Shown: one piece after another, positions 54,163-63,126 of the stretch
Position numbering within the stretch: the stretch's first letter is position 1
How the letters are laid out: each line of letters opens with the position of its first letter
Origin: an uncultured Methanomicrobiales archaeon
GTDB lineage: Archaea; Halobacteriota; Methanomicrobia; Methanomicrobiales; Methanospirillaceae
DNA length: 64,000 nucleotides
Direction of reading: 5' to 3'
NCBI GenBank assembly: GCA_949320185.1
Contig: CASGHK010000043.1
Coordinates: 1 to 64,000, forward strand
The notes under the pieces: model-generated
Seen by the model: the letters and a program-made list of their open reading frames with translations, nothing else
Databases searched by the model: none
What the model was told of the DNA's origin: nothing
Position numbers and translations under genes: made by a program

Positions 54163-55427
54163 CCGCGGAGGAACGGCTTGGCAGGGCCTGTCGGCTCGCC
54201 GCCGACCACTGGTACGGAGTGCCGGGGTACCCGGTCACCGGGCTAACCGAGTCCGTGGGGACTGAGCTTCCTGTGAACGAGAAGGTCGGGCTCGAGCACT
54301 GCCTGGGCCATTCCCAGGTGGGGAGGAGGGCGGGGCTGATCGTGAAGCACGTCGGCCTGAACGCCTGTGCCGACCCCCTGGTCCAGGCGACCACGCAGGG
54401 GCTTTCGGCCGGTGTCGTGGTGCTGGTGGGCGACGACCTGGAGGGCCGCTGGTCCGAGAACGCCCAGGACTCCCGGTACTACGGCGAGCTGGCCGAGGTC
54501 CCGGTGATCGAGCCCGGGGCCGAGAACGCACTCGAATGCATCGAAGAGGCGTTTCGGCTCTCCGAAGCCCACTCCCGCGTGGTGCTCGTCCGCCTGACCC
54601 CACCCCTCCTCGAAGGAGACCTGATGGGAGCCCCGGTCCCGCGCGAGTCCTGGGCCCGACCTCGCTCCGGTGCCGATCTGACCCACCGGGGCCGGCACCA
54701 GCAGGCGCGGCGCGTGACACGTGCCCTCTTCTCCTGGTCGACCGGGTCCCACCTCAACCGCCCCTGCGCCGGTGAGACAGGGGTTGGAGCGGCTGGTGGG
54801 GCTGCCCGGATCAGCACGGTCTACCCTCCGCCGTCGGGGATAGGGCCGGTGCCGCTCAGGGAGCTCGGTCGGCCCTTCGTCCAGGAGCACCGCCACCTGC
54901 GCCCCCCTCCCGACGCCGGCGTTCCCGAGACCTACCGCCGACGCGGGCGGCGGAGCACCCTCTGCCCCGGCTGCCCCTTCGGGCCGGCGATCGCACTCCT
55001 CAAAGACCGCGGGCTCGTACCGGTCTGCGACACCGGTTGTGCCCTCTTCGCGCTCGCACCCCCGTACGAACACGGGATCGCCGGATACGGTCTCGGTTCA
55101 TCGATCGGCGTTGCCATGACCAGCACCGGGGTCGCCCTCTCCGGGGACTACGCCCTCCTTCACTCGGGGATGAACGCCCTTGTCGAGGCATACGCTACCG
55201 GCACCCCGCTTCTCGCCGTGGTGCTCCAGAACAGGTGCCTCGCCATGACCGGACACCAGGAGGCCCCCGATGTCGCACTCTTTTTGGACTGGGCGAGACC
55301 GGCCCTCGTCGAGGCCGACGACAACGAGGCCCTGGAGCGGGTACTCGTCCCCCCCGAACGACCGATGACCGTGATCATCCGGGGCAGGTGCCCCGAAGGA
55401 GCCCGTTATGGAACCGTGGAATATTGA
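54159..55427 (+). CDS. thiamine-diphosphate enzyme, IorA-like without ferredoxin domain
   Basis: A 422-residue protein related to the alpha subunit of indolepyruvate oxidoreductase. The N-terminal PYR-like part has GVPGYPVTGL, NEKVGLEH with the likely catalytic Glu41, VKHVGLNACADPL and NAQDSRYYG. The C-terminal PP part has TLCPGCPFGPA (267-277) and the ThDP motif GD(329-330)-x27-N358 (GDYALLHSGMNAL ... QNR). The middle IorA domain is short and the C-terminal ferredoxin-type Fe-S domain is absent; no IorB follows. It may thus decarboxylate a 2-oxoacid without oxidation. It overlaps aksA, so 2-oxosuberate is a likely substrate (inference). Confidence 0.88.
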   Translation: MTAEERLGRACRLAADHWYGVPGYPVTGLTESVGTELPVNEKVGLEHCLGHSQVGRRAGLIVKHVGLNACADPLVQATTQGLSAGVVVLVGDDLEGRWSENAQDSRYYGELAEVPVIEPGAENALECIEEAFRLSEAHSRVVLVRLTPPLLEGDLMGAPVPRESWARPRSGADLTHRGRHQQARRVTRALFSWSTGSHLNRPCAGETGVGAAGGAARISTVYPPPSGIGPVPLRELGRPFVQEHRHLRPPPDAGVPETYRRRGRRSTLCPGCPFGPAIALLKDRGLVPVCDTGCALFALAPPYEHGIAGYGLGSSIGVAMTSTGVALSGDYALLHSGMNALVEAYATGTPLLAVVLQNRCLAMTGHQEAPDVALFLDWARPALVEADDNEALERVLVPPERPMTVIIRGRCPEGARYGTVEY

Positions 55428-56532
55428 GATCTGCGACGTGACGCTCAGGGACGGAGAGCAGACCCCTGGCGTCTCGTTCACCTGCGAGGAGAAGGCGTCG
55501 ATTGCAGCCCTCCTCGACAGGATTGGTGTCGAGGTGATCGAGGCGGGGTTTCCCGCCGTCTCGACCTATGAGAAGGCCTGTGTCCGGGCCGTGACCGCCC
55601 TCGAGCTGGACGCCCGCGTCTGCTGCCTCGCCCGGGCGCGACGCGAGGACGTGGACGCCGCGCTCGAGACCGGTGTCGACATGGTCAGCATCTTCTTCGC
55701 GACCTCGGACCTGCACATTCTCCACAAGTACGGTCGCCCGCGAGAGGACGTCCTCGTCGAGGCGCTCGATGTCGTCGATTACGCCCACGACCATGGACTC
55801 CAGGTACGGTTCGCCGCGGAGGACGCCTCCAGGACCGACCCGGCATTCCTCGTGGAGATGTATCGGGCCGGGAGTGATCACGGAGCCGCCCTCGTCTCGT
55901 TCGCGGACACGGTCGGCTGCCTCACCCCGCTCGAGATGCACCGCGTGATGGCACGCCTCGTCCAGGAGAGCCCGGTGCCCCTCTGCGCGCACTGCCACAA
56001 CGACCTGGGCATGGCGACCGCGAACACGATCGCCGCCGCCGAGGCGGGCGCCTTTCAGCTCCACACGACCGCGAACGGGATCGGGGAGCGGGCCGGGAAC
56101 GCCCGGCTCGAGGAGGTGCTCGTGACCCTCAGGCTCAAGGGTGGGGTGGATCGCTACGACCTCACCCTCCTCCCCGAGCTCTCGGCACTCGTAGCGCGTT
56201 GCTCCGGGATCCCGGTCTCGAAGACACACCCGATCGTGGGCGAGCACGCCTTCGCCCACGAGAGCGGCATCCACATCGCGGCAATGCTGAAGGACCCCGA
56301 CTGCTACGAGTATGTCCATCCTGCCCTGATCGGGACGAAGCGGCACTTCCACCTCGGCAAGCACACGGGGAGGAAAGCGCTCGAATACGTCGTCGGATCG
56401 CAGGGTTTTTCTCTCAACCCTGACCAGATCGGGCGTGTTCTCGCACTCGTCAAGGAACGGAGCGAGCAGAAGTGCTGCGTCACCCCGGAGGTGCTCATCG
56501 AGCTGATCCGGCAGGTCCAGGGTGCGGCCTGA
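55408..56532 (+). CDS. aksA: homocitrate synthase for coenzyme B synthesis
   Basis: A 374-residue Claisen-condensing enzyme. It has CDVTLRDGEQTPGVSF, VCCLARARREDVD, CAHCHNDLGMATANT (metal HxH), NGIGERAGNARLEE and AHESGIHIAAML. It lacks the C-terminal LeuA regulatory domain, as expected for AksA, which condenses acetyl-CoA with 2-oxoglutarate, 2-oxoadipate and 2-oxopimelate. It starts behind AAGGAG within the end of the ThDP gene and is followed by aksD with an overlapping start. Confidence 0.93.
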   Translation: MEPWNIEICDVTLRDGEQTPGVSFTCEEKASIAALLDRIGVEVIEAGFPAVSTYEKACVRAVTALELDARVCCLARARREDVDAALETGVDMVSIFFATSDLHILHKYGRPREDVLVEALDVVDYAHDHGLQVRFAAEDASRTDPAFLVEMYRAGSDHGAALVSFADTVGCLTPLEMHRVMARLVQESPVPLCAHCHNDLGMATANTIAAAEAGAFQLHTTANGIGERAGNARLEEVLVTLRLKGGVDRYDLTLLPELSALVARCSGIPVSKTHPIVGEHAFAHESGIHIAAMLKDPDCYEYVHPALIGTKRHFHLGKHTGRKALEYVVGSQGFSLNPDQIGRVLALVKERSEQKCCVTPEVLIELIRQVQGAA

Positions 56533-57743
56533 TGCCGACCCTCTCCGAACGAATCCTGGCCGCCCCCGCCGGGACCTGCGTCGACCGTCGGGTCGACCGG
56601 GCCTTCGTCCACGACGGGACGGGGGTGCTCACCCTCGGGACGTTCCGGACGATCGGACGACCCCTCGCCACCCCGGAGCGCCTCTCGGTCCTCTTCGACC
56701 ACCTGGCGCCGGCGAACACCTCGGTAACGGCCGACCTCCAGGCCGATCTGCGCCGGTTCGCGACCGAGCACGGACTCTTCTTCACGGACGTGGGGGAGGG
56801 GATCTGCCACCAGCTGATGGGAGAGGGGCACGTACTCCCCGGCGAGGTGGTGATCGGCGCCGACTCCCACACCTGCACCCTCGGGGCGTTCGGCGCGTTC
56901 GCCACCGGTGTCGGGGCGACCGACATGGCCGCGATCTGGGCGACCGGCGAGACCTGGCTTCGGGTGCCCGAGACAGTACGGATCGACCTCCAGGGCAGGT
57001 TCGAGGGTGCGACCGAGGCAAAGGACCTCGCGCTCACCTACGTCGGCCGGCTCGGGATGGACGGGGCGACCTACCGTGCACTCGAGTTCGTCGGCGAGGG
57101 GACGATGGCGCTCTCGATCGCCGGCCGGATGACCTGCGCCAACCTGGCGATCGAGGCGGGCGCGAAGGCGGGGCTCTTCTATGCCGACGAGGTGACACGC
57201 CGCTACCTCGCCGCCTTCGGCCACGAGGTCGCCTGCCAGCAGCCCGATGAGGGGGAGTACGCCCAGGAGCTCGCGATCGACCTCGGTGACGTCGAGCCGG
57301 TCGTGGCGCTCCCCGGACGGGTCGACGCTGTCCGGCCCGTCGCAACGCTCGAGGAGACCCCGGTCGACCAGGTCTTTGTCGGCACCTGCACCAACGGGCG
57401 GTTCGAGGACCTGGAGCGGCTCGCCGCCCACCTCCGGGGCCGGCGGGTCCGAGTCCGGACGGTCGTGGTCCCGGCGTCGCGTCGCACCCTCCTGGAAGCG
57501 GTCCGCGCCGGTGTGGTCGAACGCCTCCTCGAGTCCGGCTGCACGATCGGACCGCCGGGTTGCGGGCCGTGCCTCGGCACCCACCTCGGCGTGATCGGCG
57601 AGGGAGAGGTCTGCCTCTCGACCGCGAACCGGAACTTCAAGAACCGCATGGGCGTCGGGGGAGAGATCTACCTCGGCTCGGTCGCCACCGCGGCCGCCAC
57701 CGCCCTCGCCGGCGTGATCAGGTCACCAGAGGTGCCGTCATGA
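56532..57743 (+). CDS. aksD: homoaconitase large subunit
   Basis: A 403-residue aconitase-family large subunit. Cluster cysteines are in DSHTCTLGAFG and in CTIGPPGCGPCLGTHLG (two cysteines), with VGTCTNGRFEDLERL and TANRNFKNRMG also conserved. It dehydrates and rehydrates homocitrate and its longer homologues, together with the small subunit. ATG overlaps the aksA stop and its own stop overlaps the aksE start. Isopropylmalate isomerase is the alternative by family, but the neighbouring small subunit's YLRT motif and the operon favour homoaconitase. Confidence 0.92.
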   Translation: MPTLSERILAAPAGTCVDRRVDRAFVHDGTGVLTLGTFRTIGRPLATPERLSVLFDHLAPANTSVTADLQADLRRFATEHGLFFTDVGEGICHQLMGEGHVLPGEVVIGADSHTCTLGAFGAFATGVGATDMAAIWATGETWLRVPETVRIDLQGRFEGATEAKDLALTYVGRLGMDGATYRALEFVGEGTMALSIAGRMTCANLAIEAGAKAGLFYADEVTRRYLAAFGHEVACQQPDEGEYAQELAIDLGDVEPVVALPGRVDAVRPVATLEETPVDQVFVGTCTNGRFEDLERLAAHLRGRRVRVRTVVVPASRRTLLEAVRAGVVERLLESGCTIGPPGCGPCLGTHLGVIGEGEVCLSTANRNFKNRMGVGGEIYLGSVATAAATALAGVIRSPEVPS

Positions 57744-58213
57744 AGCTCCGGGGGCGGGCGGTACTGCTCCCCGCCGATGTGGATACGGACCAGATCATCG
57801 CCGGTCGGTACCTGCGAACCCGGGACCCCTCGACATGGGCCGCTCACGCCTTCGAGGACCTGGACCCCACTCTCGCCGCCCGGCTCGCCGGCTCGGTGCT
57901 GGTCGCGGGAGCGAACTTCGGCTGCGGCTCGTCACGTGAACAGGCCGCCCGCGCGCTCCGCGACGCCGGTGTGGTGGCGGTGATCGCCCCCACCTTCGCC
58001 CGGATCTTCTTCCGGAACGCCGTCAACCTCGGTCTCCCTGTGGGCGAGGCGGCCCTCGACTGTGTCGACGGAGAGACGGTCGAGCTCGACCTGGAAGCAG
58101 GCACCGCTCGTGCCGAAAGCCGCACCCCGGTCGCGTGCCGGCCCCTATCGCCCCGGATGCAGGAGATCCTGGAGGCGGGCGGGCTCGTCGAGCTCCTGCG
58201 GAGACAGGTGTGA
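57740..58213 (+). CDS. aksE: homoaconitase small subunit
   Basis: A 157-residue swivel domain. It has VDTDQIIAGRYLRT (about residues 15-28), NFGCGSSREQAARAL and APTFARIFFRNAVNLGLPV. The loop after the first strand reads YLRT, reported for methanogen homoaconitase, whereas isopropylmalate isomerase has YLVY-like residues. The arginine contacts the distal carboxylate of homocitrate-type substrates. ATG overlaps the aksD stop by 4 bp. Confidence 0.93.
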   Translation: MKLRGRAVLLPADVDTDQIIAGRYLRTRDPSTWAAHAFEDLDPTLAARLAGSVLVAGANFGCGSSREQAARALRDAGVVAVIAPTFARIFFRNAVNLGLPVGEAALDCVDGETVELDLEAGTARAESRTPVACRPLSPRMQEILEAGGLVELLRRQV

Positions 58214-59010
58214 TCCCCGAGTACCGGGAGGTCGGGGTCGCCGCCTCCCGGCCCTGCGGGGAACAGGTCTACCACCTGACCCGGTACCTGCTCCGCCCGG
58301 TGGGCGACTCCTACGACCTGCTCCGGGTCGAGCCCGAACCAGAAGGTATGGGCCTGGTCCGCCCCATCCGTAACGAGGCCCTCGTCCTCCCCGCCGCCGA
58401 GGTGGCGGTACACCCCGACCGGGTCAACCTCGCCGACCAGGCTTGCCTGGTCCGGATCGCCCGCGAGACCGGCCGACGATGCACGGTCTTCATCGGGCGC
58501 GACGAACACGTCACATTCGTCCTCGACCCCGACGATGAGGTGGTGCAGACCGTCCACGTCCACGACATCGAGCCCCCGACTCCAAGCCTGGCAGCCATCT
58601 GCGTCGACCTCGAGGCGGCCGGCCTTTCCGGCGAGCTCGGGCTGGCCCTCGAGTACCACGTCCGGGACATCCGGTCCCTCGGGGCTGGGGCCTTCCCCTG
58701 CCGCGCCTCCGGGCTCGCCCGCTCGCTCGACCGCGACGGGCCGCCGATGGCTGGAGAACGGATCGCGTGCTGCCAGACCGGGCGCGAGCTCCTGAGAGGG
58801 ACGTACCGCATCGAGGCCGAGACGGTCGAGACCTGCCCGTGCACCACCATCGAGGCAGGCCCGTTCATCACCCGGTGCTGCCGATCCGAGAGAACGGGGC
58901 TGCAGGTCATCAACGGCCATATCGGGTTCGTGGTGCACTGGGGTGCGACGCCGCTCGTGGTCCTGGACGCGCTCCGGGCCCTATCGGCCGCACTGAAGGA
59001 GGGCCGGTGA
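58210..59010 (+). CDS. cysteine-rich conserved protein between aksE and aksF
   Basis: A 266-residue protein with no family I can name firmly. The first 150 residues are mixed alpha/beta (TVFIGRDEHVTFVLDPDDE). The C-terminal third is rich in cysteine: FPC, IACC, TCPC and RCC within about 60 residues, suitable for metal, Fe-S or sulfur handling. GTG 58210 overlaps the aksE stop and the protein's stop overlaps the aksF start. That tight placement implies a shared task in coenzyme B synthesis. No signal peptide or membrane segment is present. Confidence 0.8.
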   Translation: MIPEYREVGVAASRPCGEQVYHLTRYLLRPVGDSYDLLRVEPEPEGMGLVRPIRNEALVLPAAEVAVHPDRVNLADQACLVRIARETGRRCTVFIGRDEHVTFVLDPDDEVVQTVHVHDIEPPTPSLAAICVDLEAAGLSGELGLALEYHVRDIRSLGAGAFPCRASGLARSLDRDGPPMAGERIACCQTGRELLRGTYRIEAETVETCPCTTIEAGPFITRCCRSERTGLQVINGHIGFVVHWGATPLVVLDALRALSAALKEGR

Positions 59011-59972
59011 CCCGGATCGCGGTGGTCGAGGGCGACGGCATCGGTCGCGAGGTTGTCCCGATAGCGGCCCGGGCGCTCTGTACGCTCCGACCGGACTGGG
59101 TCCAGGTGCCGGTGGAGCTCGGCCTCGAACGCTGGCGCCGGACCGGTACGGCGCTTGACGAGAAGGACCTCGAGGTCCTCCGGTCGACCGACGCGGTCCT
59201 CTTCGGGGCGGTCCAATCTGCTCCGAACGGGGAGTACCCGAGTGTCGTCCTCGCCCTCCGCCGGGCACTCGGCCTCTATGCGAACATCCGCCCGGTGCGG
59301 GGCAAAGGTGCCGACCTTGTCATCGTCCGGGAGAACTCCGAGGGGCTCTATGCCGGGCGGGAGCGGATAGAACCCGACCGCGCCTGTACCGAGAGGGTGA
59401 TCACTCGGGCTGGAACCGAGCGAATCACCCGCCTCGCGTGCCGGCTCACCGCCGGGCGACGCCACCTTACCATCGGTCACAAGGCGAACGTCCTGGCAGC
59501 CGACCGGTTCTTCCTCCGGGTAGCGCGGGAGGTCGCCATCGATGAAGGGATCGTCGCCGACGACGCCTTGATCGATGCACTCTGCCTGGACGTGCTGCGC
59601 CGGCCCGGTCGTTATGACGTGGTCCTTGTCGAGAACATGTTCGGGGACATCCTCTCGGACGTAGCAGCCTTCCACGCGGGCGGCCTCGGGATGCTTCCGA
59701 GCGCGAACCTGGGGGACCGGTACGCCCTCTTCGAGCCCGTCCACGGTTCCGCCCCGGACATTGCGGGCCAGGGGATCGCGAATCCGACGGCCGCCCTCCT
59801 CTCTACGGCCATGCTCCTCGATCATCTCGGGGAGACCGACGCCGCCCGGCGCCTCCAGTCGGCGGTTGGGACGGTGCTCTCCGGGGGCAAACGGACGCCG
59901 GATCTCGGTGGGACGGCAACGACGCGGCAGTTCGGGGACGCGGTTGTCGCGGAACTCGAAAAAGGAGAGTGA
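59007..59972 (+). CDS. aksF: homoisocitrate-type dehydrogenase of coenzyme B synthesis
   Basis: A 321-residue isocitrate/isopropylmalate dehydrogenase-family enzyme. It opens with [15 protein letters not shown] and has [20 protein letters not shown], the catalytic Lys region [20 protein letters not shown] and [16 protein letters not shown]. It oxidatively decarboxylates homoisocitrate and longer homologues with NAD. GTG 59007 overlaps the stop of the Cys-rich gene. It is the last gene of the operon; a convergent surface-protein gene follows at once. Confidence 0.93.
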   Translation: MTRIAVVEGDGIGREVVPIAARALCTLRPDWVQVPVELGLERWRRTGTALDEKDLEVLRSTDAVLFGAVQSAPNGEYPSVVLALRRALGLYANIRPVRGKGADLVIVRENSEGLYAGRERIEPDRACTERVITRAGTERITRLACRLTAGRRHLTIGHKANVLAADRFFLRVAREVAIDEGIVADDALIDALCLDVLRRPGRYDVVLVENMFGDILSDVAAFHAGGLGMLPSANLGDRYALFEPVHGSAPDIAGQGIANPTAALLSTAMLLDHLGETDAARRLQSAVGTVLSGGKRTPDLGGTATTRQFGDAVVAELEKGE

Positions 59973-59973
59973 A

Positions 59974-60774
59974 TCAGGGCCGCCGGGCGACGACCCCGAA
60001 GGCGATCAGGGCAAGGCAGAGACCGGCCAGCGGAAAGACCGAGAGCCCGGACCGGGTCGCGGTCGGCGCCGCCGTCGTCGAAACGGCGCTCGTCGGCGAC
60101 GAGGTCTCATTCGATGGGGTCGCCTCGAAGGTGGCGACCGTCGTCTCAGGTGCGGACGCGACCGTCACCGGGAACCGGGTGATCACCCCGTTCTGGTCAA
60201 GGACCGTGACACGGTACTCGCCGGGTCCCGGGATCGCGACGAGCCGGGTGAACGAACCGGACGCATCGGTCCGGACGTACTCGGGTTCGTGAGTGAAGTT
60301 CCCGGGGCCGGTCACCGAGATCCCGATCGAGGCGCTCTTCTTGCCGGGGGCCGTCCCGGAGACGGAAAGGTTCGTCGTGTCGGTCTGTGTCGACGGAGAG
60401 GTGACGGTCACCTCGCCCGAGCGGTCGACGAGGGTGACGGGACGGGCCGTCACCGAGGCGGTCCCGTAGACGGATGGGTCCCGCTGCCGCTCGAGCTCGA
60501 CCTTGTAGTCGCCCCTTCCCAGGTCCGTCGTCTGGAATACGACAGAGAACGTCCGGTCCGGCTGGACCACGACCGGCGTGCGGGCGCGTTCCTCCATTCC
60601 CTGGTAGAGAATGACGTCGGTCGTGAACCCGACCGGGAGGGTCGACGTCCCGTTCACAACGATCGGGTCTCCGACGGGGAGAGTCCGCGGCACGTCGATG
60701 GTCGCGATATAGGCGGTGGCGCCCGCGGTCAGCAGCGAGGCGAGGCAGAGAAGGAGAAGCAGTCGTCGTATCAT
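59974..60774 (-). CDS. surface protein with signal peptide and C-terminal membrane anchor
   Basis: A 266-residue protein. It has a signal peptide (MIRRLLLLLCLASLLTAGATA) and two or more beta-sandwich-like domains (about 25-100 and 105-195) of the type found in archaeal S-layer-associated proteins. A Thr/Ser-rich spacer (200-240) is followed by a C-terminal helix (LSVFPLAGLCLALIAFGVVA) with a basic end (RRP). It is exported and tethered to the membrane. It lies between aksF and the RaSEA gene, divergent from the latter. Function is unknown. Confidence 0.8.
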   Translation of the reverse strand: MIRRLLLLLCLASLLTAGATAYIATIDVPRTLPVGDPIVVNGTSTLPVGFTTDVILYQGMEERARTPVVVQPDRTFSVVFQTTDLGRGDYKVELERQRDPSVYGTASVTARPVTLVDRSGEVTVTSPSTQTDTTNLSVSGTAPGKKSASIGISVTGPGNFTHEPEYVRTDASGSFTRLVAIPGPGEYRVTVLDQNGVITRFPVTVASAPETTVATFEATPSNETSSPTSAVSTTAAPTATRSGLSVFPLAGLCLALIAFGVVARRP

Positions 60775-60860
60775 CGTATCGGCTCCAGGAGGCCCCGATC
60801 GTGGCGGGGCACGGACGCAACATTTCTATTACACCGGGACGTATTAAACGGTTCACGTTC

Positions 60861-61832
60861 ATGAGAGAGGAGAAACCGCTCGCGACCTGGACCGGGACGG
60901 ACCGCCTCGGAGACAGGGTCGTCCCAACCCTGACCGTCATCATCAAGACGCCGGGGTGCTCCTGGCGCCGTTGCCGGATGTGCTCGTACAGCCACGAGCA
61001 GCACGGACGGATCGAGGACGCGGAGGCGCTGGTCCGGGCCCAGCTCGCCTGGGTCCGTCGAGAGTATGCCGGGCGGGACTTCGAGTTCGTCAAGGTCTTC
61101 AGTTCCGGGAGCCTCTTCGACCCGAACGAGGTCCCGCCCGCCGCTCTCGACGCGATCGCGGAGACCTTCCGTGGAAAGACTCTCCTTGCCGAGACGCGGC
61201 CCGAGTTCGTCGGCCGCGAGCGGGTGGAGGAGGTCTGCGCCATCCTCGACGACGGGACGGTGGACCGGCCGCTGTATATCGCCGTCGGGCTCGAGACGAC
61301 GAACGACCGTGTGCGCGATAAGTCGATCGACAAGGGGTTCTCGTACGCGGTCTTCCTCCATGCGGCGCGCGAGGCGCATGCAGCCGGCGCCGGCGTCAAG
61401 GCCTACCTCCTCCACAAGCCGCTCTTCCTGACCGAGGCTGAGGCGCTCGGGGACATGCAGCGCTCCATCGCCGATGTCGCCCCCCATGCGGACCTGGTCT
61501 CGATGAACCCGTGCACGGTACAGCGGAGGACCGAACTCGAGCGGTACTGGCAGCGGCGAGCCTACCGCCCGCCCTATCTCTGGTCGGTCGTGAAGATCCT
61601 GCTCGAGGCCGAACCGCACGTCACGGCGGACCCCCTCGGCGGCGGACGGCACCGGGGACCGCACAACTGCGGTGAGTGCGACCACGAGCTGGTGGACGCG
61701 ATCCGCGACTACTCCCTCACCGCGGACCGATCCCGCCTCGTCGAGGCATTCGCGCTCCCCTGCGACTGCAAAAGAGAGTGGGAGTTCGTGCTCGAGAACG
61801 AGCGCCCATACAGCATGCCGCTCACCCGGTAA
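60861..61832 (+). CDS. archaeosine biosynthesis radical SAM protein RaSEA
   Basis: A 323-residue radical SAM protein. It carries the atypical cluster motif KTPGCSWRRCRMCSYSHEQH (cysteines at about 34, 39, 42), IAVGLETTNDRVRDKSI and a C-terminal HNCGECDHEL. This matches RaSEA, which with archaeosine synthase converts preQ0-lysine at tRNA position 15 into archaeosine. The frame opens at 60801, but ATG 60861 (MREEKPL) is the probable start. The 3' end overlaps the convergent gene by 11 bp. Confidence 0.88.
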   Translation: MREEKPLATWTGTDRLGDRVVPTLTVIIKTPGCSWRRCRMCSYSHEQHGRIEDAEALVRAQLAWVRREYAGRDFEFVKVFSSGSLFDPNEVPPAALDAIAETFRGKTLLAETRPEFVGRERVEEVCAILDDGTVDRPLYIAVGLETTNDRVRDKSIDKGFSYAVFLHAAREAHAAGAGVKAYLLHKPLFLTEAEALGDMQRSIADVAPHADLVSMNPCTVQRRTELERYWQRRAYRPPYLWSVVKILLEAEPHVTADPLGGGRHRGPHNCGECDHELVDAIRDYSLTADRSRLVEAFALPCDCKREWEFVLENERPYSMPLTR

Positions 61833-63060
61833 CGGGGGCCTCTTCATGCCCGAGGCACCGGGCGAGCAGGGGCAGGAAGGTGCCGGCGTCCGAGACGATC
61901 CCGATCGCCTGCATCGTACCCCGGTCCATCAGTTTCGTCACGGACGCCGGGTTGATATCGACGCAGATCGTCTTGACATCGGCGGGAAGACAGTTGCCGA
62001 CCGCGATCGAGTGGAGGAGTGTCCCGACCATCAGGACCATGCTGCACCCCCGGAGGTGCTCGCGGATCGCGTCCTGTGCAACCACCATGTCGGTGATAAC
62101 GTCGGGGAGGGGGCCATCGTCACGCAGGGAGCCGGCGAGGACGAACGGCGCGCCTCGTCTGACGCACTCATACATGACCCCGCTCGTCACGACACCCGAC
62201 TCCACCGCCTTCTGGATCGATCCGGCGCGCAGCACCTCGGCGATCGCGTAGAGGTGGTTCCGGTGGCCGTGCGCGGTCGGTTTCCCGGTCGAGAGGTCCA
62301 TGCCGAGCGAGGTGCCGTAGAGGCTGTTCTCGATATCGTGCGTCGCAAGAGCGTTACCGGCGAAGATCACGTCGACAAAACCCTCGCGCACGAGCCAGGC
62401 GAGCGCTGGGGCTGCCCCGGTGTGGACGATCGCCGGGCCGCCGACGAGTCCGATGCGCCCACCTGCCCGCTTCAGCTCGACCATCTCGTGTGCGATCTGC
62501 CGGATCAGGGTCTCGCTCGGCCGCTCTGAGGAGACCGTTCCGTGCATGAACTCGAAGGTCGTCGTCTCACGCGGGCGCTCGGGGGGCCGGACCAGGACCC
62601 CCTCTTCGCCGACGACGACCAGCTCACCCCGCTTCAGTTTCGAGAGCGGGACGCACCGCGCGACCCGCGCATTGGGATCGACGGTGACCAGGCAGTCCAT
62701 CTCAATGTCCTCGACCGGGAGCCACTCCCCGCGCCACTTCACCGAGGTCGGGTAGTTGGTGGTGGTGTAGAAACCCCTGGGGATCACCCGGTCCTCCTCC
62801 GCAGGGACGAGCCGGACGTCCTCGACCGATGCCTGGCGGGCCCCGAGACGATGGAGGTCGGAGAGGATCTCCCCGAGACGGAGTTCATTCTCAGCCGAGA
62901 CGAGCAGGCGCGCGTACGTCGGGTCCGTCTTGTGCTTGCCCACGTCGAAGACCAGGATCTCGAACGACCCTCCCCGGTCCATGATCCGGTCGAAGACCTG
63001 GGTCATGATCCCCGAGTCGATGATGTGGCCCTCGAGCTCGATCTCCCTCGCGGTCTGCAT
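61822..63060 (-). CDS. archaeal ornithine cyclodeaminase-type protein (TIGR00300 family)
   Basis: A 412-residue protein of the LOR/SDH-like archaeal family. It opens with REIELEGHIIDSGIMTQVFD and continues FEILVFDVGKHKTDPTYARL. The C-terminal part has IGLVGGPAIVHTGAAPALAW, IFAGNALATHDIE and a nucleotide-binding-like MVLMVGTLLHSIAVGN. A homologue in Methanococcus maripaludis was reported to turn ornithine into proline, which gives methanogens a proline route. The normal length is retained. Confidence 0.85.
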   Translation of the reverse strand: MQTAREIELEGHIIDSGIMTQVFDRIMDRGGSFEILVFDVGKHKTDPTYARLLVSAENELRLGEILSDLHRLGARQASVEDVRLVPAEEDRVIPRGFYTTTNYPTSVKWRGEWLPVEDIEMDCLVTVDPNARVARCVPLSKLKRGELVVVGEEGVLVRPPERPRETTTFEFMHGTVSSERPSETLIRQIAHEMVELKRAGGRIGLVGGPAIVHTGAAPALAWLVREGFVDVIFAGNALATHDIENSLYGTSLGMDLSTGKPTAHGHRNHLYAIAEVLRAGSIQKAVESGVVTSGVMYECVRRGAPFVLAGSLRDDGPLPDVITDMVVAQDAIREHLRGCSMVLMVGTLLHSIAVGNCLPADVKTICVDINPASVTKLMDRGTMQAIGIVSDAGTFLPLLARCLGHEEAPVTG

Positions 63061-63126
63061 AGGCTGTACTATCTCTCGGCGGCTGTTATCCCTTTTTCGG
63101 TGATCGACGCCCGGATAGGGCCAGAA

